Counted from the stretch's first letter, positions 30,870 to 43,139 are shown. The stretch is DNA of 64,000 nucleotides from Ascarosepion bandense (GCA_037127315.1 JBBBDQ010001187.1:1208501-1272500); one strand, 5' to 3'. Program-made: numbers and translations. Notes: generated from the letters alone by a model not told the origin.

Positions 30870-32075
30870 TTAAACCTACTGAGGCTGATAAGCCCTAAAA
30901 TAAAATAAATCCAAACAAAACTCAACCTATTATCAGTTTTCTCTTGTGATATATTTTGACGCCATAATATATTATTAAAGTTTGAGTTTTTATAATTAAT
31001 GTTGATGATTTTTTCTTGTGATTCTTGGGGTCGTCTTACAGCCTTCCTGACTAAATCTCAACTTCCGTTGACTTGTACTGTTGTTAATTACCGTTTTGTT
31101 TCAACTTAAAAAAAGAGAGGAGTCATTCATATCTGTCCGACATTTCTTACCTTTTTGCCGTTGTCAATTCTTTATTATAATTCTTACATTCCTTGCATGA
31201 GATTTGTTCTTGTACCAATTGAAGATTTTATTTTCTTCCTGTCTTCCGTAAAAAAAGGCTAACATTGCGAAACCACTCATAAATCCGTGATAAAAGTACA
31301 CCGAATCGCTTATTATTTTATGGGGTAGTATCGTCCAGCTACTCATAATTTATTATTTCATTTCAAAGTTGAGTAACATCTGCATCCACCAAGATAATAA
31401 AAATAGCTCGAATAATCCAAGCTGACTGAAAACTACATCACTTGGAAATTAAATACTAAATTATGGAAGGTCGTACGAACCCGTCGTCATAACCTAAATG
31501 CCAAAATCCATCTGACATTGAATATCAAACTTTTCAAAAAACAATATATGCCGAATTGGATATAAAATCGATTATCTTACTGTCATCTAGTGATCGTGAT
31601 TTCAATCTCTCTATTGGGTAGTGACAGACCGATTCAGCTGGAATGGAAAATAACTAACATATCTGGGTGAAAATATTGCAATAATCAACAGAAGTCTCAT
31701 ATTAGTGAACTAGAAGACGCCTGATGATGACCAGGATTTACTTGATTGAATCGTTGTGCCTATAATACCATCTATATCACCCAAGATGAGGATAGTTCAA
31801 AATAATTCACGTATATTAAAGTTACGCATCTCTGAAATGAAATATTAAAAAAAACATAGTCTGGAAATACTTGCAATCCTTCTAGCTACCAGAAAATCAA
31901 CGCAAATTTTGCTTTTATTGAATTGATGTTATCTAATTTTCTTAGGAAAATGATGTTTAAAATAGTAAAAAACATAAATAAAAACATTAGAAAAATTTAG
32001 TTTCTATATTTTATCGGATTCGATAACTTGATAATGTGCAGTACGAACATCTTTGGTACTATAAAGATGCTTATC
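30870..32075. other. Unannotated spacer
   Basis: No supported gene or element on either strand. Confidence 0.4.
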
Positions 32076-32079
32076 ATCA

Positions 32080-33397
32080 TTATTCTGCGGCCTCAGCCGA
32101 GATGGAATTTACTGCACCCTTTCAGTATTCCCAATCTGTCATAGCTCCTGTGAGGTTTTCCTTGGCGATAGATGTATCTCTATATATTCTGTCTGGAAAG
32201 GTTAACTTACGAGATCGATTGTGAGATGATGGGTACCTCCATAATACAAATAATTTAACAAGTACATCTGTGGCACGTGCACAATGCCCAGCAAACCGGA
32301 TACGTCTCTTTTGAACTAAGGTTGATACTCTTGGTAGGCCTCCATATATCATTTCTAGAGTTGGGTGGTTTCGCTATAAAAGATTAAAGTACTCTTCTGA
32401 GAAGACGAGTATAACATCCATCTAAACGGCGCTGTTGTTTTGCTGAAAGAGTCCAAGTTTCAGATCCATAGATTAAAATTGGTTCAATAAATGCGCGAAA
32501 AAGATTGGATTTCCAGATCTTATCCATCTTGTTACAAGCAGTCCATGTTAAGCCTTTTCTGATATTGAAGACTTTTTCCGAATTCTTGATGTGTGATCCT
32601 AGATATTTGTAGTCTTCAACGCATTTAAGGATGTTATTCGAGAGAGTTTTAATTTCATGATTGCTGCGAATGTTAATTGGCATACACTCAGTTTTGGTTT
32701 CATTCAGGTGAAGCCCTGAACAGCTTGCTGCTGATTGCAGAGAAGATAGGAGTGCCTGAGCACTAAGGAGGTTGTCTGACAACTGTGCAATGTCATCAGC
32801 AAAATCAGCATCGGTGATATAAAATGCAGGATAACGTGAACTTCTTCTAGGCTGAAACATGAGTCCATTTACTTTTATTGTATCCCGAGAGATGCGCATG
32901 ATGTAGTCTATTACAATGATGAAAAGAAAAGGTACAAGTGTATCACTTTGAAGAATACTAGCTAGAATATCAAAAGGCTCTGTTTCACCGTCTGGAGTCA
33001 GCACTGTGGCTTGTGTGTTTATATACAATACTTTATTGCCTTCAATGATTTCTACTGGTATGTCATAAAGTCCAAGAATTTCGAACATAGTCTCGCGGTT
33101 GACTGAGTCGGAAGCTTTACTAAAGTCTTCAAAGATAAGAGCTGCAGTTTTATTGCAGAATGTGATTTCTTCAATTATTCTACGCAGAGTGACAATTTGT
33201 CCAAGAGTGGATCGACCTGGGCGGAAACCATTTTGGTTTTTCGTAGAATGGGCTCTATTTTTGAGTGTACATGATTTAGAAGTAACTTGTTATAAATTTT
33301 CGAGCTATAGGCAGCAACGAAATACCGCGATAGTTTGTTGCCAGTGTCAAATCACCCTTTTTAGGAGTGGGAATGATTTGTGAGCGTAGCCAGATGT
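32080..33397 (-). pseudogene. FADD-type LINE, reverse transcriptase and C-terminus (3' half)
   Basis: Minus strand, continuing the element from 36739-38460 across a nested LTR insertion. Reads LRSQIIPTPKKGDLTLATNY (33390), frameshifted fingers, then FSKASDSVNRETMFEILGLY, DADFADDIAQLSDNLLSAQA (FADD catalytic box intact), KTECMPINI, YKYLGSHIKNSEKVFNIRKG, LIYGSETWTL and, after another frame change, TLVQKRRIRFAGHCARATDV to SISAEAAE near 32085. A 234-codon frame (32384-33088) survives. Several frameshifts make it inactive. Confidence 0.85.
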
Positions 33398-33918
33398 GTT
33401 ATATAGCAAGAAACAGACAAACACGGGGGTATATATATAAAAATATATATTATATTTTTATTAACGACGATCGATGATGATGGACCGTGTGGCCTAGTGG
33501 CAGGAGTGAGAGTGCGCTATTCCAAGGTTGACAGGGGTGACGATGGGAGTGTATACTCTCTCTTAGCTCGTCTAGCTTCTTCTTCGACTTCTTTAACTTC
33601 TTCCGAGGCTGACTTCTGTCGAGGCTGACTGACTTCTTCTTCTTCGACTTCCCTTCTTGTCTACTTCTGGAGACTGTCAAGACTGACTGGCTTCGACTTC
33701 TCTTCTACTGTCGACTTCTGGAGACTTCTTCCGGTTTTTCCTTGATCACGCGACGCCTACACGACGCCTACGTAAATTCTCAGAGACACCTGTCTGTTTG
33801 CTCTGAGCTATTTCCGCTCTCCCGGAAATAGGGTCAAAATGACATCCGCTGCTTTCAATGACCGAAAACACCCACGCTTCATCAGCCTTCTTGGGTGCGG
33901 CCAGATTATTATATTACA
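33398..33918 (-). repeat. LTR (3' LTR) of nested LTR element
   Basis: 521 bp on the minus strand beginning TGTAATATAATAATCTGGCC at 33918 and ending GCTATATAACA at 33398. AATAAA lies near 33465. A purine-rich tract (GGGTGGGCGAGGAG) sits immediately upstream at 33919-33935, as expected for the polypurine tract. It matches the truncated LTR at 36434-36738 and the solo LTR at 54978-55423. Confidence 0.85.
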
Positions 33919-34530
33919 CTCCTCGCCCACCCATTTTCCAAAATGTTCGCCTAAGAACATTTTAAGCGCAACATCCTCACTCTCCTCCCCATGCCACACA
34001 AGCCCTACAATTGTATAAACATGTGCATGCCAAAACAACAAAAACATGTGCATGCTGAAACAAAAAAACAACAAAAAATAATATATAGGGGAGCCTACAT
34101 CGGCAACCCGACAATGTTCGTATCCATCTTGAAAATTGTTCTACCAGCTCGATGTTTCATTGTTCTTTTTTTTTTTTTTTTTTTTTTAATATCCATTTTC
34201 ACAGAATTGGGCAAAGTTCCTAAAAATGTTCATTTTCTTTCTCGCGTCTGTCCATAAGCGTAGACTCTTCGATGCATAATCACATGATTATTAAGCGGTA
34301 ACCGCGCTCTAGTTTCAAAACTAACATCGAGTAAATGACCTTTGACCAACACCATGTGTGCTTCTGCTCGAGTTTATTGTTACCACGTAACCTCATTTAA
34401 TTTAATTTAATTTCAAACATACTATGTTTGAACACAGAAAAAAAATGGTCATTATCTGCCGTACATAACATTCATAGTCTGACCGAGAAATGTTCAATAG
34501 AAAATGAAGAAGATTACCCTGATTCCAACG

Positions 34531-34936
34531 TTAATCCGCATGCAATTTACTTGTGGAGGATATCAAAAAAAAAAATGGACCCGTGACTCGTAGTACCTTA
34601 GTTTGTACAATGCTTTCCATTCCCTGAACTACTTTCTCTGGATTCGAAACCAAGCATATCTGATTTGTTGACATCTCTCTGTTTAACGCCGAGACATTTG
34701 AGGGTTGAACACCCGTTGACTCTGGAGTACTATTCACAGCGGATAACTCAATTTCCTTTTCCGAAGCACTGTTGCTTCTTTTACACTTAAAAATCCGCTT
34801 CCTGGCTATTATTCCCAGGATTATTATTACGCCGACCACGCCAGCAATGACTCCTATCGTCAACTTCTTCGGGAGTTCCTCATATCCCTCACTATATCTT
34901 TCCATATCTACCTGTTCCAAGGTATTTACTAGTTTT
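34531..34936 (-). CDS. Transmembrane protein fragment, possible captured exon
   Basis: Minus-strand open frame, no ATG needed: LEQVDMERYSEGYEELPKK, then a 20-residue hydrophobic helix (IGVIAGVVGVIIILGI, codons about 23-42) followed by a basic stop-transfer ARKRIFKCKR and a polar Ser/Thr-rich tail of about 75 residues. This is the layout of the C-terminus of a type I membrane protein. It could be a host exon: AACTAG lies just upstream as a weak acceptor, and AAG/GTACTA near codon 110 could be a donor. It could also be an env-like relic. I do not recognise the protein. Confidence 0.4.
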
Positions 34937-35756
34937 CAGAAATTTAATATATCTTCAAAAGATATTTCCCAAGTCACATAAATGAAAATTCACAGAGGAT
35001 GTTGAATTTATGGGAACCTGCACAAAAGCATAAAAGTGAAGTACTTTCACGTAAATAAAAATAAGTTTTAGATTTTAATTTAATTTTCCCAAATCTCCCC
35101 AAATAATCCGATTCCACCACATTGATACAAAATATCTTTTCAATATCTGACTCATATCGCGAAACACTGAGACGCGGGTGAATGTTTTAAGAATATATAT
35201 AATCGGTGTATTCGCAAAGAAATAACCAAACAATGCAGTTGTCTTCAAGCAACGATGTTGAGATATATTTATAATTGGCGATTTTGTTGGCTGTTGTTAA
35301 CTGCATAATTAAAATTACACTTTAAAACTCTCGATAACATTTAAGTCATTTCTATGCTGTAGAAATGTCACGCAAAACACAAACATTTTTAAATTTTGAC
35401 AATATCTGTGTAAAGATTACAAATTAACGTTTACGAACAAATTCTGTTGACGAGATCAAAATTAAATAACCCTTTCGTTTCTCTGATTTTCCTATTGTGG
35501 TAGCGTTCAGCAACATTTATAATTTGTCAATGTTTACCAATTTTGATTTAGTTCATGCAATACAAGGCCAAATGGAGAAAATGGAGAGGGTCATTTTACG
35601 CTAATACTCCAATTGGGGAAAGTTTGTGTACGTAGAACATCGATTGTGTTTCTTTTTTTTTTCTTTAATTCGGCTCGAGTACTGGTCAGAAAAACTCAAC
35701 TATTTCAACCATACAACTGACCTTCATAATCACATTGAGAATAGTTGTTCGTCAAT

Positions 35757-35900
35757 ATTTCTATTGGGTTGTCCGAAAAGTTCATGCCGCTTTTTAAGTA
35801 AAATTAAGACACAAACCAAAATTATTTCATTAAATATTTATTCTACGAAATATTAACTATTTTCCTGCACAAACCAAAAACATTGTTAAACTCACTTCAC
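35757..35900. mobile_element. mariner-type terminal fragment
   Basis: TA then TTGGGTTGTCCGAAAAGTTC and ATGCCGC closely resembles the terminal inverted repeat of mariner elements, next to a TA target. No transposase or second end is recognised within 1 kb. Confidence 0.5.
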
Positions 35901-36433
35901 ATATATGGCAAAACATTAACAAAAAAAAATAAACCATCAACTCAGACGCCCTGCACCCACAGATAGGTAAATATTTCAGCTTTAACATCCTCGTCAATTT
36001 TAACACACTTTAACACCTTCTCCTCCCCATCAACCCCAAACCTAATGCGTTACTCCCTACATGTAGTCTGTTTCACCACCTCCGTTCTACCGAACAATCC
36101 ATATTTCTCATTTCTACGGTCAGATCGGCAACAATATGCTGTCCCATTTTTTTTTCAACCAGACCTACTATAAACACGAGCAGAGAACACACACCCTATT
36201 AAATCAAAGTGTCACCTACCTTTCGCTGGTCTCGTCCGGTTGTTTACTATATTTTCGTCTTCTTTTTTTTCTTTCGGTGGCAGTTTTAATTCCGGAAATT
36301 TCAAGTCTGTTGAATTTTCAATCGTTGTTGTGGTAACCCAATAATGTTCGTATCACTCTGTCTTGTTGCTTCAAAACAGCAGGTCACTAGCACCAAATAA
36401 ATTGGTCTTGTCTGGCTATCTGCCCAGACTGCC

Positions 36434-36738
36434 TGTCGAGCCTGACTGACTTCTTCTTCTTCGACTTCCCTTCTTGTCTACTTCTGGAGACTGTCAAGAC
36501 TGACTGGCTTCGACTTCTCTTCTACTGTCGACTTCTGGAGACTTCTTCCGGTTTTTCCTTGATCACGCGACGCCTACACGTCGCCTACGTAAATTCTCAG
36601 AGACACCTGTCTGTTTGCTCTGAGCTATTTCCGCTCTGCCGGAAATAGGGTCAAAATGACATCCGCTGCTTTCAATGACCGAAAACACCCACGCTTCATC
36701 AGCCTTCTTGGGTGCGGCCAGATTATTATATTACAGAT
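36434..36738 (-). repeat. Truncated 5' LTR of nested LTR element
   Basis: 305 bp nearly identical to 33614-33918. The R/U5-side 216 bp is missing. The outer end (ATTACA) is followed by GATG, which is also the last four bases before the other LTR, so the four-base target-site duplication is GATG. Confidence 0.85.
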
Positions 36739-38460
36739 GGTTGGTGAAACATGGCTGACATTTGCATAGTTACAAAGGTCAAGAAGTAATTGGTGAAAAA
36801 TAGGGTCTTTCCACATGATGGTTAGAATCTTGTCCGGACCAAGAGCTTTGTTCATTGTCCTCTTTAGAACAAAACCTAACTCTGCATTGGTGTACTCTCC
36901 TGTTTCTATGTTCAAAGCATTACTAATTTGAACTTTTGGAAGGGATTTGTCTTCTGGTAGGTTTGCAGGATTATCAAGAAGGATTTTAAAGTGAGATAGC
37001 CAGTTATTAAGACGTTGCTCCCGGTTTCCACCTTTGATTGTTGGTAGAGATTTTGATCCCTTCCGCAATAGTTCATTTATAGTTTTCCAAACTGCAGAGT
37101 GTTGTTGGTTGAAATGAAGATAGGAAATGTCATTTATTTTCCCATTTACGAAGGCTACTTCTGCCTCAAGATATGCATGGTCGAGGGATTTTTTAGCAGC
37201 TGTTAACTTGTCCTTATTTGAAGGTGACAGTGATAGATAGACGAGATTTTCTTGAGATTTTCTCGAGCTTCGGATACTCTGGTGTCTGAACCAACTGGGT
37301 TTCTTCGTGATTTTGGTTTTTTGGGAAGTGTAGAGAGAGCCACTTCATCATTAGCTTTATTCAAGTTTCTATAGACCAAATCTATGTTATTTGAATCTAA
37401 CTGAGGGTTGTCTGCGTCATAATGAGAGAGTTCTTTGAATCTGTTAAATACACTCACCGCATACTGAGAAGATATATTTCGATCACGGGAGACTGCTTTC
37501 CAGCCAATAGCTTTTATGGGATCCGCAGTTGATTTTTCGAAACACTCAAACTCAGTTTAACTGTGGCATAGACAATACGATGATCGAATCCCGTAGAAGA
37601 AAACGATGGGTATGTTCAACAATCCCTGATACTCTTCTTCAATTTCTTACAGACTAGTATGAAGTCCAGTTGGGCTCTGCTGCCAATTGGATACTCAAAT
37701 GTCCACAGCTGATGGTTGGACTTTATAAACCTAGTTTTAGCCGAATAGAGATTAAATTCCTCCATTAAGTAAACCAGATGCTCGCCGTTACCGTTGGTTT
37801 TTGTATGAAAGGTGAATTTAGCAGCATCCGGCACCAGCCTAACATTGAAGTCGCCTGGTACCAGAAGAAAATTGTGGGCTGGAACATTTTCGAGAGCAGA
37901 GCATATAGTTTTGTAAAATTGATTGATTTCTTCATCGCTACTATCGTTGTGAGGACTGCGGCAAGATATGATTGTTGTTTTAGGATTACCCGGACGAGTT
38001 GGAAGAATTTTGCACACAAGAGGCTGTAACTAGATGACAGTCTTCAACTTTTTAGTATTCAATATCAGTGTCAAGTTGGAAGATACGATGTTCTTGAATA
38101 GCTATTATATCGATGTTCTGATTTTTTGGATTTTTTACAAGTTCGTTAAGACAAGATGGTGGGTTCAGTGTCCTGGTGTGAATGTGCTGATAAGAGTACG
38201 GCTTCTACACGAAACAAGTTTTGATCCCATTCCTTCATTGTCGGGAGCAGCCAGCTCCGAAGGATTTAGAGCTGTTCCGTCATGTGTTTCAATAAATGAA
38301 ACAGAATCGGGAAGTTGATCGAAAATGGCAGGGGCTGGACCAGTGTAAACAGTTGAACCAGATTGACTAGTTCCCTGTGTATTTGGAAGCCTGGTGCAGT
38401 TTGTAGTGTAATTCAAAGTCTTGTCATTTGCTGAATACTTGATGCTTCGCTATGACTACC
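36739..38460 (-). pseudogene. FADD-type LINE, endonuclease and linker (5' half)
   Basis: Minus strand. N-terminal region about 38416-38165, then endonuclease: NFLLVPGDFNVRL (catalytic Asp/Asn), TNGNGEHLVYLMEEFNLYSA, HQLWTFEYPIGSRAQLDFIL. The linker follows with FKELSHYDADNP and MNKALGPDKI, to CNYANVSHVSPTI, where the LTR element interrupts. The protein resumes in order at 33395. Frameshifted at least three times. Confidence 0.85.
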
Positions 38461-38491
38461 AAGTGTGTTTTTATCGTGACACCATCACTAG

Positions 38492-38923
38492 ATGGGTTGC
38501 CTACCAATGAAGAGAGGACCATTCACCCTCATTGAAAGAAGGATATCCCGCGCCAGTTTCACAACCTGGTATTTTTACAACCTCGCGGTTCAATATTCAA
38601 TGATGACAGTCAAAATGCTTTGTTGGCTTTTAAATGATTTTTCTGCTTCCAAAGCCTATACTCACTTCCAGTTGTGGAAGTACTTTTTTACTCTGAGCGA
38701 TATTTCCTTTGCAAACAAACATTTAAGGGTATTAAATCAAAAGCTGAACAATTTAATGTTTCTGTTAATGAATATGAATAACCAGCTCGATTGTCCCTGT
38801 GTCACGTTTCACAAAGCATTCATTTCTGCTCAAATGGACCGAATGCGGGACCAACAACAATGTTTTGGAGAGGAAGCAAAAAGAAAAAAATTAAAATTTA
38901 TACTTAACGAAAGAGACAGCTGA
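38492..38923 (+). CDS. Uncharacterised 143-codon frame
   Basis: Opens with ATG and runs 143 codons. The predicted protein has aromatic-rich middle segments and a KKLKF basic end. I recognise no domain. It lies just upstream of the LINE endonuclease on the opposite strand and could be repeat-derived noise; its length alone is the only support. Confidence 0.15.
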   Translation: MGCLPMKRGPFTLIERRISRASFTTWYFYNLAVQYSMMTVKMLCWLLNDFSASKAYTHFQLWKYFFTLSDISFANKHLRVLNQKLNNLMFLLMNMNNQLDCPCVTFHKAFISAQMDRMRDQQQCFGEEAKRKKLKFILNERDS

Positions 38924-39199
38924 ACATTCTGGGGCTCTTTATGGGGAAATGAGGATGAAAGAATCTGATACTCATAGGAATGATGGAAGGAAAGACAAAC
39001 AGGAAAAAGCGAAGAGATACAACTGATGGGCTTGAGTAAGTGGATGGCGGAGAAGTGTTTGAGAAAGATACCAAGAGGGAAAGTGTTAAAACCGAGAAAA
39101 AATAAGGGCAATTGAAAGTTCATGATAGCCTACAGCTGAAAAAGAATTTCTTTTAAATATTCATCATCCAATGCAAAAGGCACCTATCAAAAGCATAGT

Positions 39200-41290
39200 C
39201 ACAAAATTAGGACCCTATTCGCACTGAATTTGAACATCCACTCCTTATAAACAAACACTGCAAGTGAATTCTAATGGAATATACCGGATATCTGAATTAA
39301 GAAAACAATGGCTTATGTATAAAAAGTACACTTGTATAGGTATTACATGTTAATGAATTGATAAGCCCATATATTCAGACGTCCCAAAGAAATCAAACAC
39401 GAATTATTAGCTTTAACATGATATTATTTATCAAAATATAAATCTGATCCTATTAAATTAAAAGGAAATTAAATAAACATTAAATGGAACAAACGGAATA
39501 GGCTACTTGGGAAAAATTAAGGAACAATCCTATTAATACTTGATTGTGAACAAACTACCAACAAGACTTTATATTTGGTAAACATCCCCTTATTTCCAAT
39601 GACTTCTCTGCATCATTGACCACGTGATCTAATCTATTTATTGCAAAAATCGGAAGTAATTCTCTCCCATTCGTCTTTTAATAACTCCCATAGATGTTCC
39701 TGTTTTTGTGGGGTGCTTTTCTGAGCCCTTTCTCTAATTATGTTCCAAACATTTTCTATTGGATTCAAGTAGGGGCACTGGGCTTACCATTTCATTAGGG
39801 CGATTCAGATAAAGTCATAATACAGATAAAGCCATAACCTTCTGAACTTTGTGGTAAGATGCATTGTCCTGCATGAAAATAGGAGATTCATGAAGATTGT
39901 GGTGTAGTCTTGGTACCACATGCTGCTGAAGAAGACTTTCGTAAATCTCAGCAATGATGATGGGGCCAGCTCGTGCAGATGAAATCATTCTCCACACCAT
40001 CACACTGCCGCCACCAAACTTCCCGGTTTTCTTGAGACATGGGGAAGACAGTCTTGCACCTCTTGTACGGTGTATTTGGGTCACTATGTCGATCCAGGAT
40101 GTTTTTTCCACCTGAATCCATCCTGCATATATACAAGTCAACCATCCGTCCGTGCATGGAGTACTGCTGCCATTTATGGTCAGGTGCCCCTGCCGTTCTC
40201 CTCAGTGTTCTTGACAAGCTCCAAAGGAGAGTCTGTAATGTGATGGGTACTGATCTGGCGACTCGACTACAGCCACTTTCCCATCGTCGAAATGTGGCCT
40301 CCCTCTGTCTCTTCTATAAATATTTTCATGGCTTCTGCTCGGATGAGCTTAAGTCACTGATGCCTCCTCAACAGGTGTTTACCCGTGCAACCAGACTGGC
40401 AACTGGGTCCCACCCATTCACAGTCAGGTTAGCCAAATGCAGACGACAATTCTACTCCTGCAGCTTCCACTTTCGCACTTCCCGCCTGTGGAACTCACTC
40501 CCGTATTCTTGCTTTCCTGACGGCTACAACCTCCAGAAATTTAAATGTAAAGTTAATACTCATCTACTAACCACTGGACTCTAGCTCTCTCCCCTCCCCT
40601 GTATAACCTTCACTTTCTCTCCACCTATGTATCTGTCATTGCACCTGCTTTCTCAGCTTTCTATTGTTCCTTTCTAACTAGCTTGTACTCCTCACTCTTT
40701 TCTAATTAAACTTTTTACATTTATGTAACCCCTGCACATCAGTGCCGTTTCTGCCTTGCTCGGGGTGAAATGATAAAAAAAAAAAGAACCAAATATAGTA
40801 AACTTGGACTCGTCAATGGAATTAGCTGTATCCCATTTTGTGTCAGTCCAAGCAACATGTTCTCTCGCATACTTGGGCGTGCCCTTTGGTTTCGCTTTGA
40901 AATGAAAGGCTTCGAAGCTGAAATGCAGGCATGCAATACTGCATTTTTTCACCTGCCAGCAACCGTTTTCCTTGAAATTTTGTTAACTGTGTCTTCATTA
41001 AATTTAGTGGCAATCGCTGCAGCAGTTTCAAAACAGTTTTTTGTAGATATTGTAACAATTCTTCGATCTTCTCTTTGCAATGTTTTTGGAGATCTGCCGG
41101 TTTTTGGTTTTGCATCTAACGTTTTATCGGTTTTCTACCTGCTAATTACACGATGAACAACACTTTTAGTCCTATGAACAATATCAGAAAATTCTGATAG
41201 CAATAATGGGTTTTTTTTATTCAAAAGAGAGCGTTTTGCGGGTAGAATTTGCCATATTGCTCAAAAATAAAGTCCTAATGATAAATGAAC
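39200..41290 (-). pseudogene. Tc1-like DNA transposon, transposase interrupted by a LINE
   Basis: Minus strand. N-terminal helix-turn-helix part in frame pieces (KTGRSPKTLQREDRR region, 41130-41070), then the first catalytic Asp in DESKFTIFG (about 40800). The LINE insertion follows. The frame then resumes with KFGGGSVMVWRMISSARAGP, FMQDNASYHK (second Asp), a frame break, then NPIENVWNIIREKAQKSTPQ (Glu of DD34E), ending near 39545 (MFTKYK). Candidate inverted ends share ATTAGGAC at about 39210 and 41270. Stops and frameshifts show it is dead apart from the insertion. Confidence 0.8.
40077..40790 (+). pseudogene. CR1/jockey-like LINE 3' fragment inserted in the Tc1 transposase
   Basis: Starts at SLCRSRMFFPPES and reads open for about 170 codons: STIRPCMEYCCHLWSGAPA, LQRRVCNVMGTDLATRLQ, SRLWNSLPYSCFPDGY, KFKCKVNTHLLTTGL, stop at 40584. 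Then a 3' UTR, the ATGTAACCCCTGCACATCAG and CCTTGCTCGGGGTGAAATGA tail and (A)11. Much better kept than the 2.1-kb and 10.5-kb copies, so a recent 5'-truncated insertion. Confidence 0.88.
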
Positions 41291-41299
41291 TTTTACTTA

Positions 41300-41589
41300 T
41301 TGTTGAAAAGTTCCATCGAATTTTTAACAATGTAAATTAAAAGTATATGCAAATTATTAACATCGTTCTTTGACTTTTATCCAGTAGCTTATGTCCTTTG
41401 TTCTATTTAATCTTTATTTTTAAAGGAAAATTATTATGTAAATTTTTGTAACTTTGTATGATATTTATACATTATGACCTAATCTTCATTCGGTAAAAAT
41501 ATCATTGTTAATCATGCATTAATATTAGTTAATACACGTATTAATGTCTTTGTTGTTTCCTTTCCTTATATTAAGTCCGCTACTGTATG

Positions 41590-41593
<4 letters not shown>
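41300..41593. other. AT-rich spacer
   Basis: Nothing recognised. Confidence 0.4.

Positions 41594-41657
<64 letters not shown>
41594..41657. repeat. (TA)32 microsatellite
   Basis: Pure TA run. Confidence 0.97.
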
Positions 41658-41660
<3 letters not shown>

Positions 41661-41709
41661 ACATAGTGATGATCCACGTATACTGTCTTAATATGTATAG
41701 GAAAAGCTA

Positions 41710-41838
41710 CTAAAATGTTGTAAGTTTAAAAATGTATTTTTTGACAGTATTTGCTTATTTCTATTATTATATATAAATATAATAATAGAAATAAACAAAT
41801 ACTATCAAAAATACATTTTTTAACTTACAACTTTTTAG
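41710..41838. repeat. Long AT-rich palindrome (foldback)
   Basis: Arms of about 60 bp, centred near 41772, starting GTTGTAAGTTTAAAAATGTA and mirrored by TACATTTTTTAACTTACAAC. Followed by (TA)n at 41850-41880 and GATA. Confidence 0.85.
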
Positions 41839-41847
41839 TTTTTTTTT

Positions 41848-41883
<36 letters not shown>

Positions 41884-41893
41884 TAGATAGATA

Positions 41894-42262
41894 GGTAGAC
41901 TAAACTATCGCCCGGTTCACACTCCACCTACGTCTATTGAAAAGGTGTAGATGCTCATCCCTTGTTCCCTGTTTAGGATGTGGTTTCCAGCTTTCTCTTT
42001 TCCAATCTTTTCACTTTTTTTTCTTATTATTTATTTATTTATTCATTTATTTTTTTCTTTTCAACTGGAGTAGATAGACTAAACTATCGCCCGGTTCACA
42101 CTTCACCCACGTCTATTGAACAGGTGTAGAGGCTCATCCCTTGTTCCGTGTTTAGGATGTGGCTTCTTGCCTTCTCTTTTCTAATCTTTTCACTCTTACG
42201 TAGCACCCTGAACATCAGTGGCGTTCCCGCCTTGCTCGGGGGTGATATGATTAAAAAATATA
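41894..42262 (+). mobile_element. SINE family 3, dimeric, with LINE tail
   Basis: Two units (41895-42020 and 42070-42195), each with TAGACTAAACTATCGCCCGG, TTCACACT(C/T)CACC and TTGTTCC(C/G)TGTTTAGGAT, joined by a T-rich linker and ending in GCACCCTGAACATCAGTGGC and CCTTGCTCGGGGGTGATATG. Opposite strand to the 21.85-kb dimer. Confidence 0.78.
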
Positions 42263-42269
42263 TATATAT

Positions 42270-43135
42270 TACATTATACAGCAGTATAGAAGAAATATAA
42301 ACATACACTTATATTTATATGGTGCATAGAAATTTAATTTTAATTACATTTATATGCATAGTGTTTTTAAATAACAAAAGATTAAAGAATTATTCTTATT
42401 TCCAAAGATTAGGAAAATTGTGAAAATAAAATCTTAATACAATTTTAAATAACTCATCTGACTTTTTTATGCCTGAAATATAAGAATAATCTAAATAAAA
42501 AGTTTTAATCGCTTTTATGTCTAATCTTTTTGAAAATTCTGTAATTATCGTTTTTATGAGAACATTATGTTATAAGAAGTAATTTTTTATGTCCTGAAAT
42601 GTAAAAAAGTCATTTGTAACAAAGAACGAAAAGAATTTTGTAATTTAATTTTTTTAATACCTATTATTTTCTCCGAAACAAAAGATGAAAATATCTTGTT
42701 TTCAGACTGGCGAGTCAATATTATGAAAATTGAATCACGCTTTCTTTAACTCATTCATTATTGCACTGACTTTAACTCATTCACCAAATGACTGAGACTT
42801 AACCACTCTTTAACCCACTTGTTTAATGAAATGATTCGTTTTATCAATGGTTTAATAATTGGTTATTTAACACCTTATGTTTTATCCTCACTTAATCCTT
42901 CATTTTTGCTTAAGGATCTTTTTTATACGACTCACTTTATCGAGTCTGTTAATCCATTCATTATTTCTTCCTTTAAACTACTCAGTTTTTAGCAAAATTC
43001 CTGAATCTTTTTGTAAGTCAGTTAATGATATTAACATTGTTTGAAAGCAACACAAAATGGAAGAAACTAAAACAATTTTAGCCTAGAGTAGCCAAGTGCA
43101 AATGAATGTGAACTCCGCCGAAAGATAGTCGTAAT
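42270..43135. other. AT-rich spacer
   Basis: Contains scattered ACTCATTCA-like motifs at 42740-42990, perhaps an old degenerate tandem repeat. No gene. Confidence 0.4.
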
Positions 43136-43139
43136 GAGT

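Larger units (their letters stand above)
33919..36433 (-). mobile_element. Internal region of nested LTR element, lacking gag-pol
   Basis: About 2.5 kb between the LTRs. No protease, RT or integrase motif is found on either strand. It holds a T run (34165-34188), the transmembrane frame at 34531-34936, a mariner end at 35757, and a roughly 20-bp near-direct repeat (CAATGTTCGTATC type at 34103-34122 and 36337-36356) that may mark a further nested event. Confidence 0.6.

Noticed and set aside
33540..33720. CTTCTTCGACTTC repeats as a CRISPR-like or regulatory array
   Set aside because: They are irregular, lie inside the LTR and recur in its partner LTR.
34103..36356. The 20-bp near-direct repeat as a target-site duplication of a further insertion
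   Set aside because: No poly(A) or element end lies next to it, and the two copies differ at several positions.
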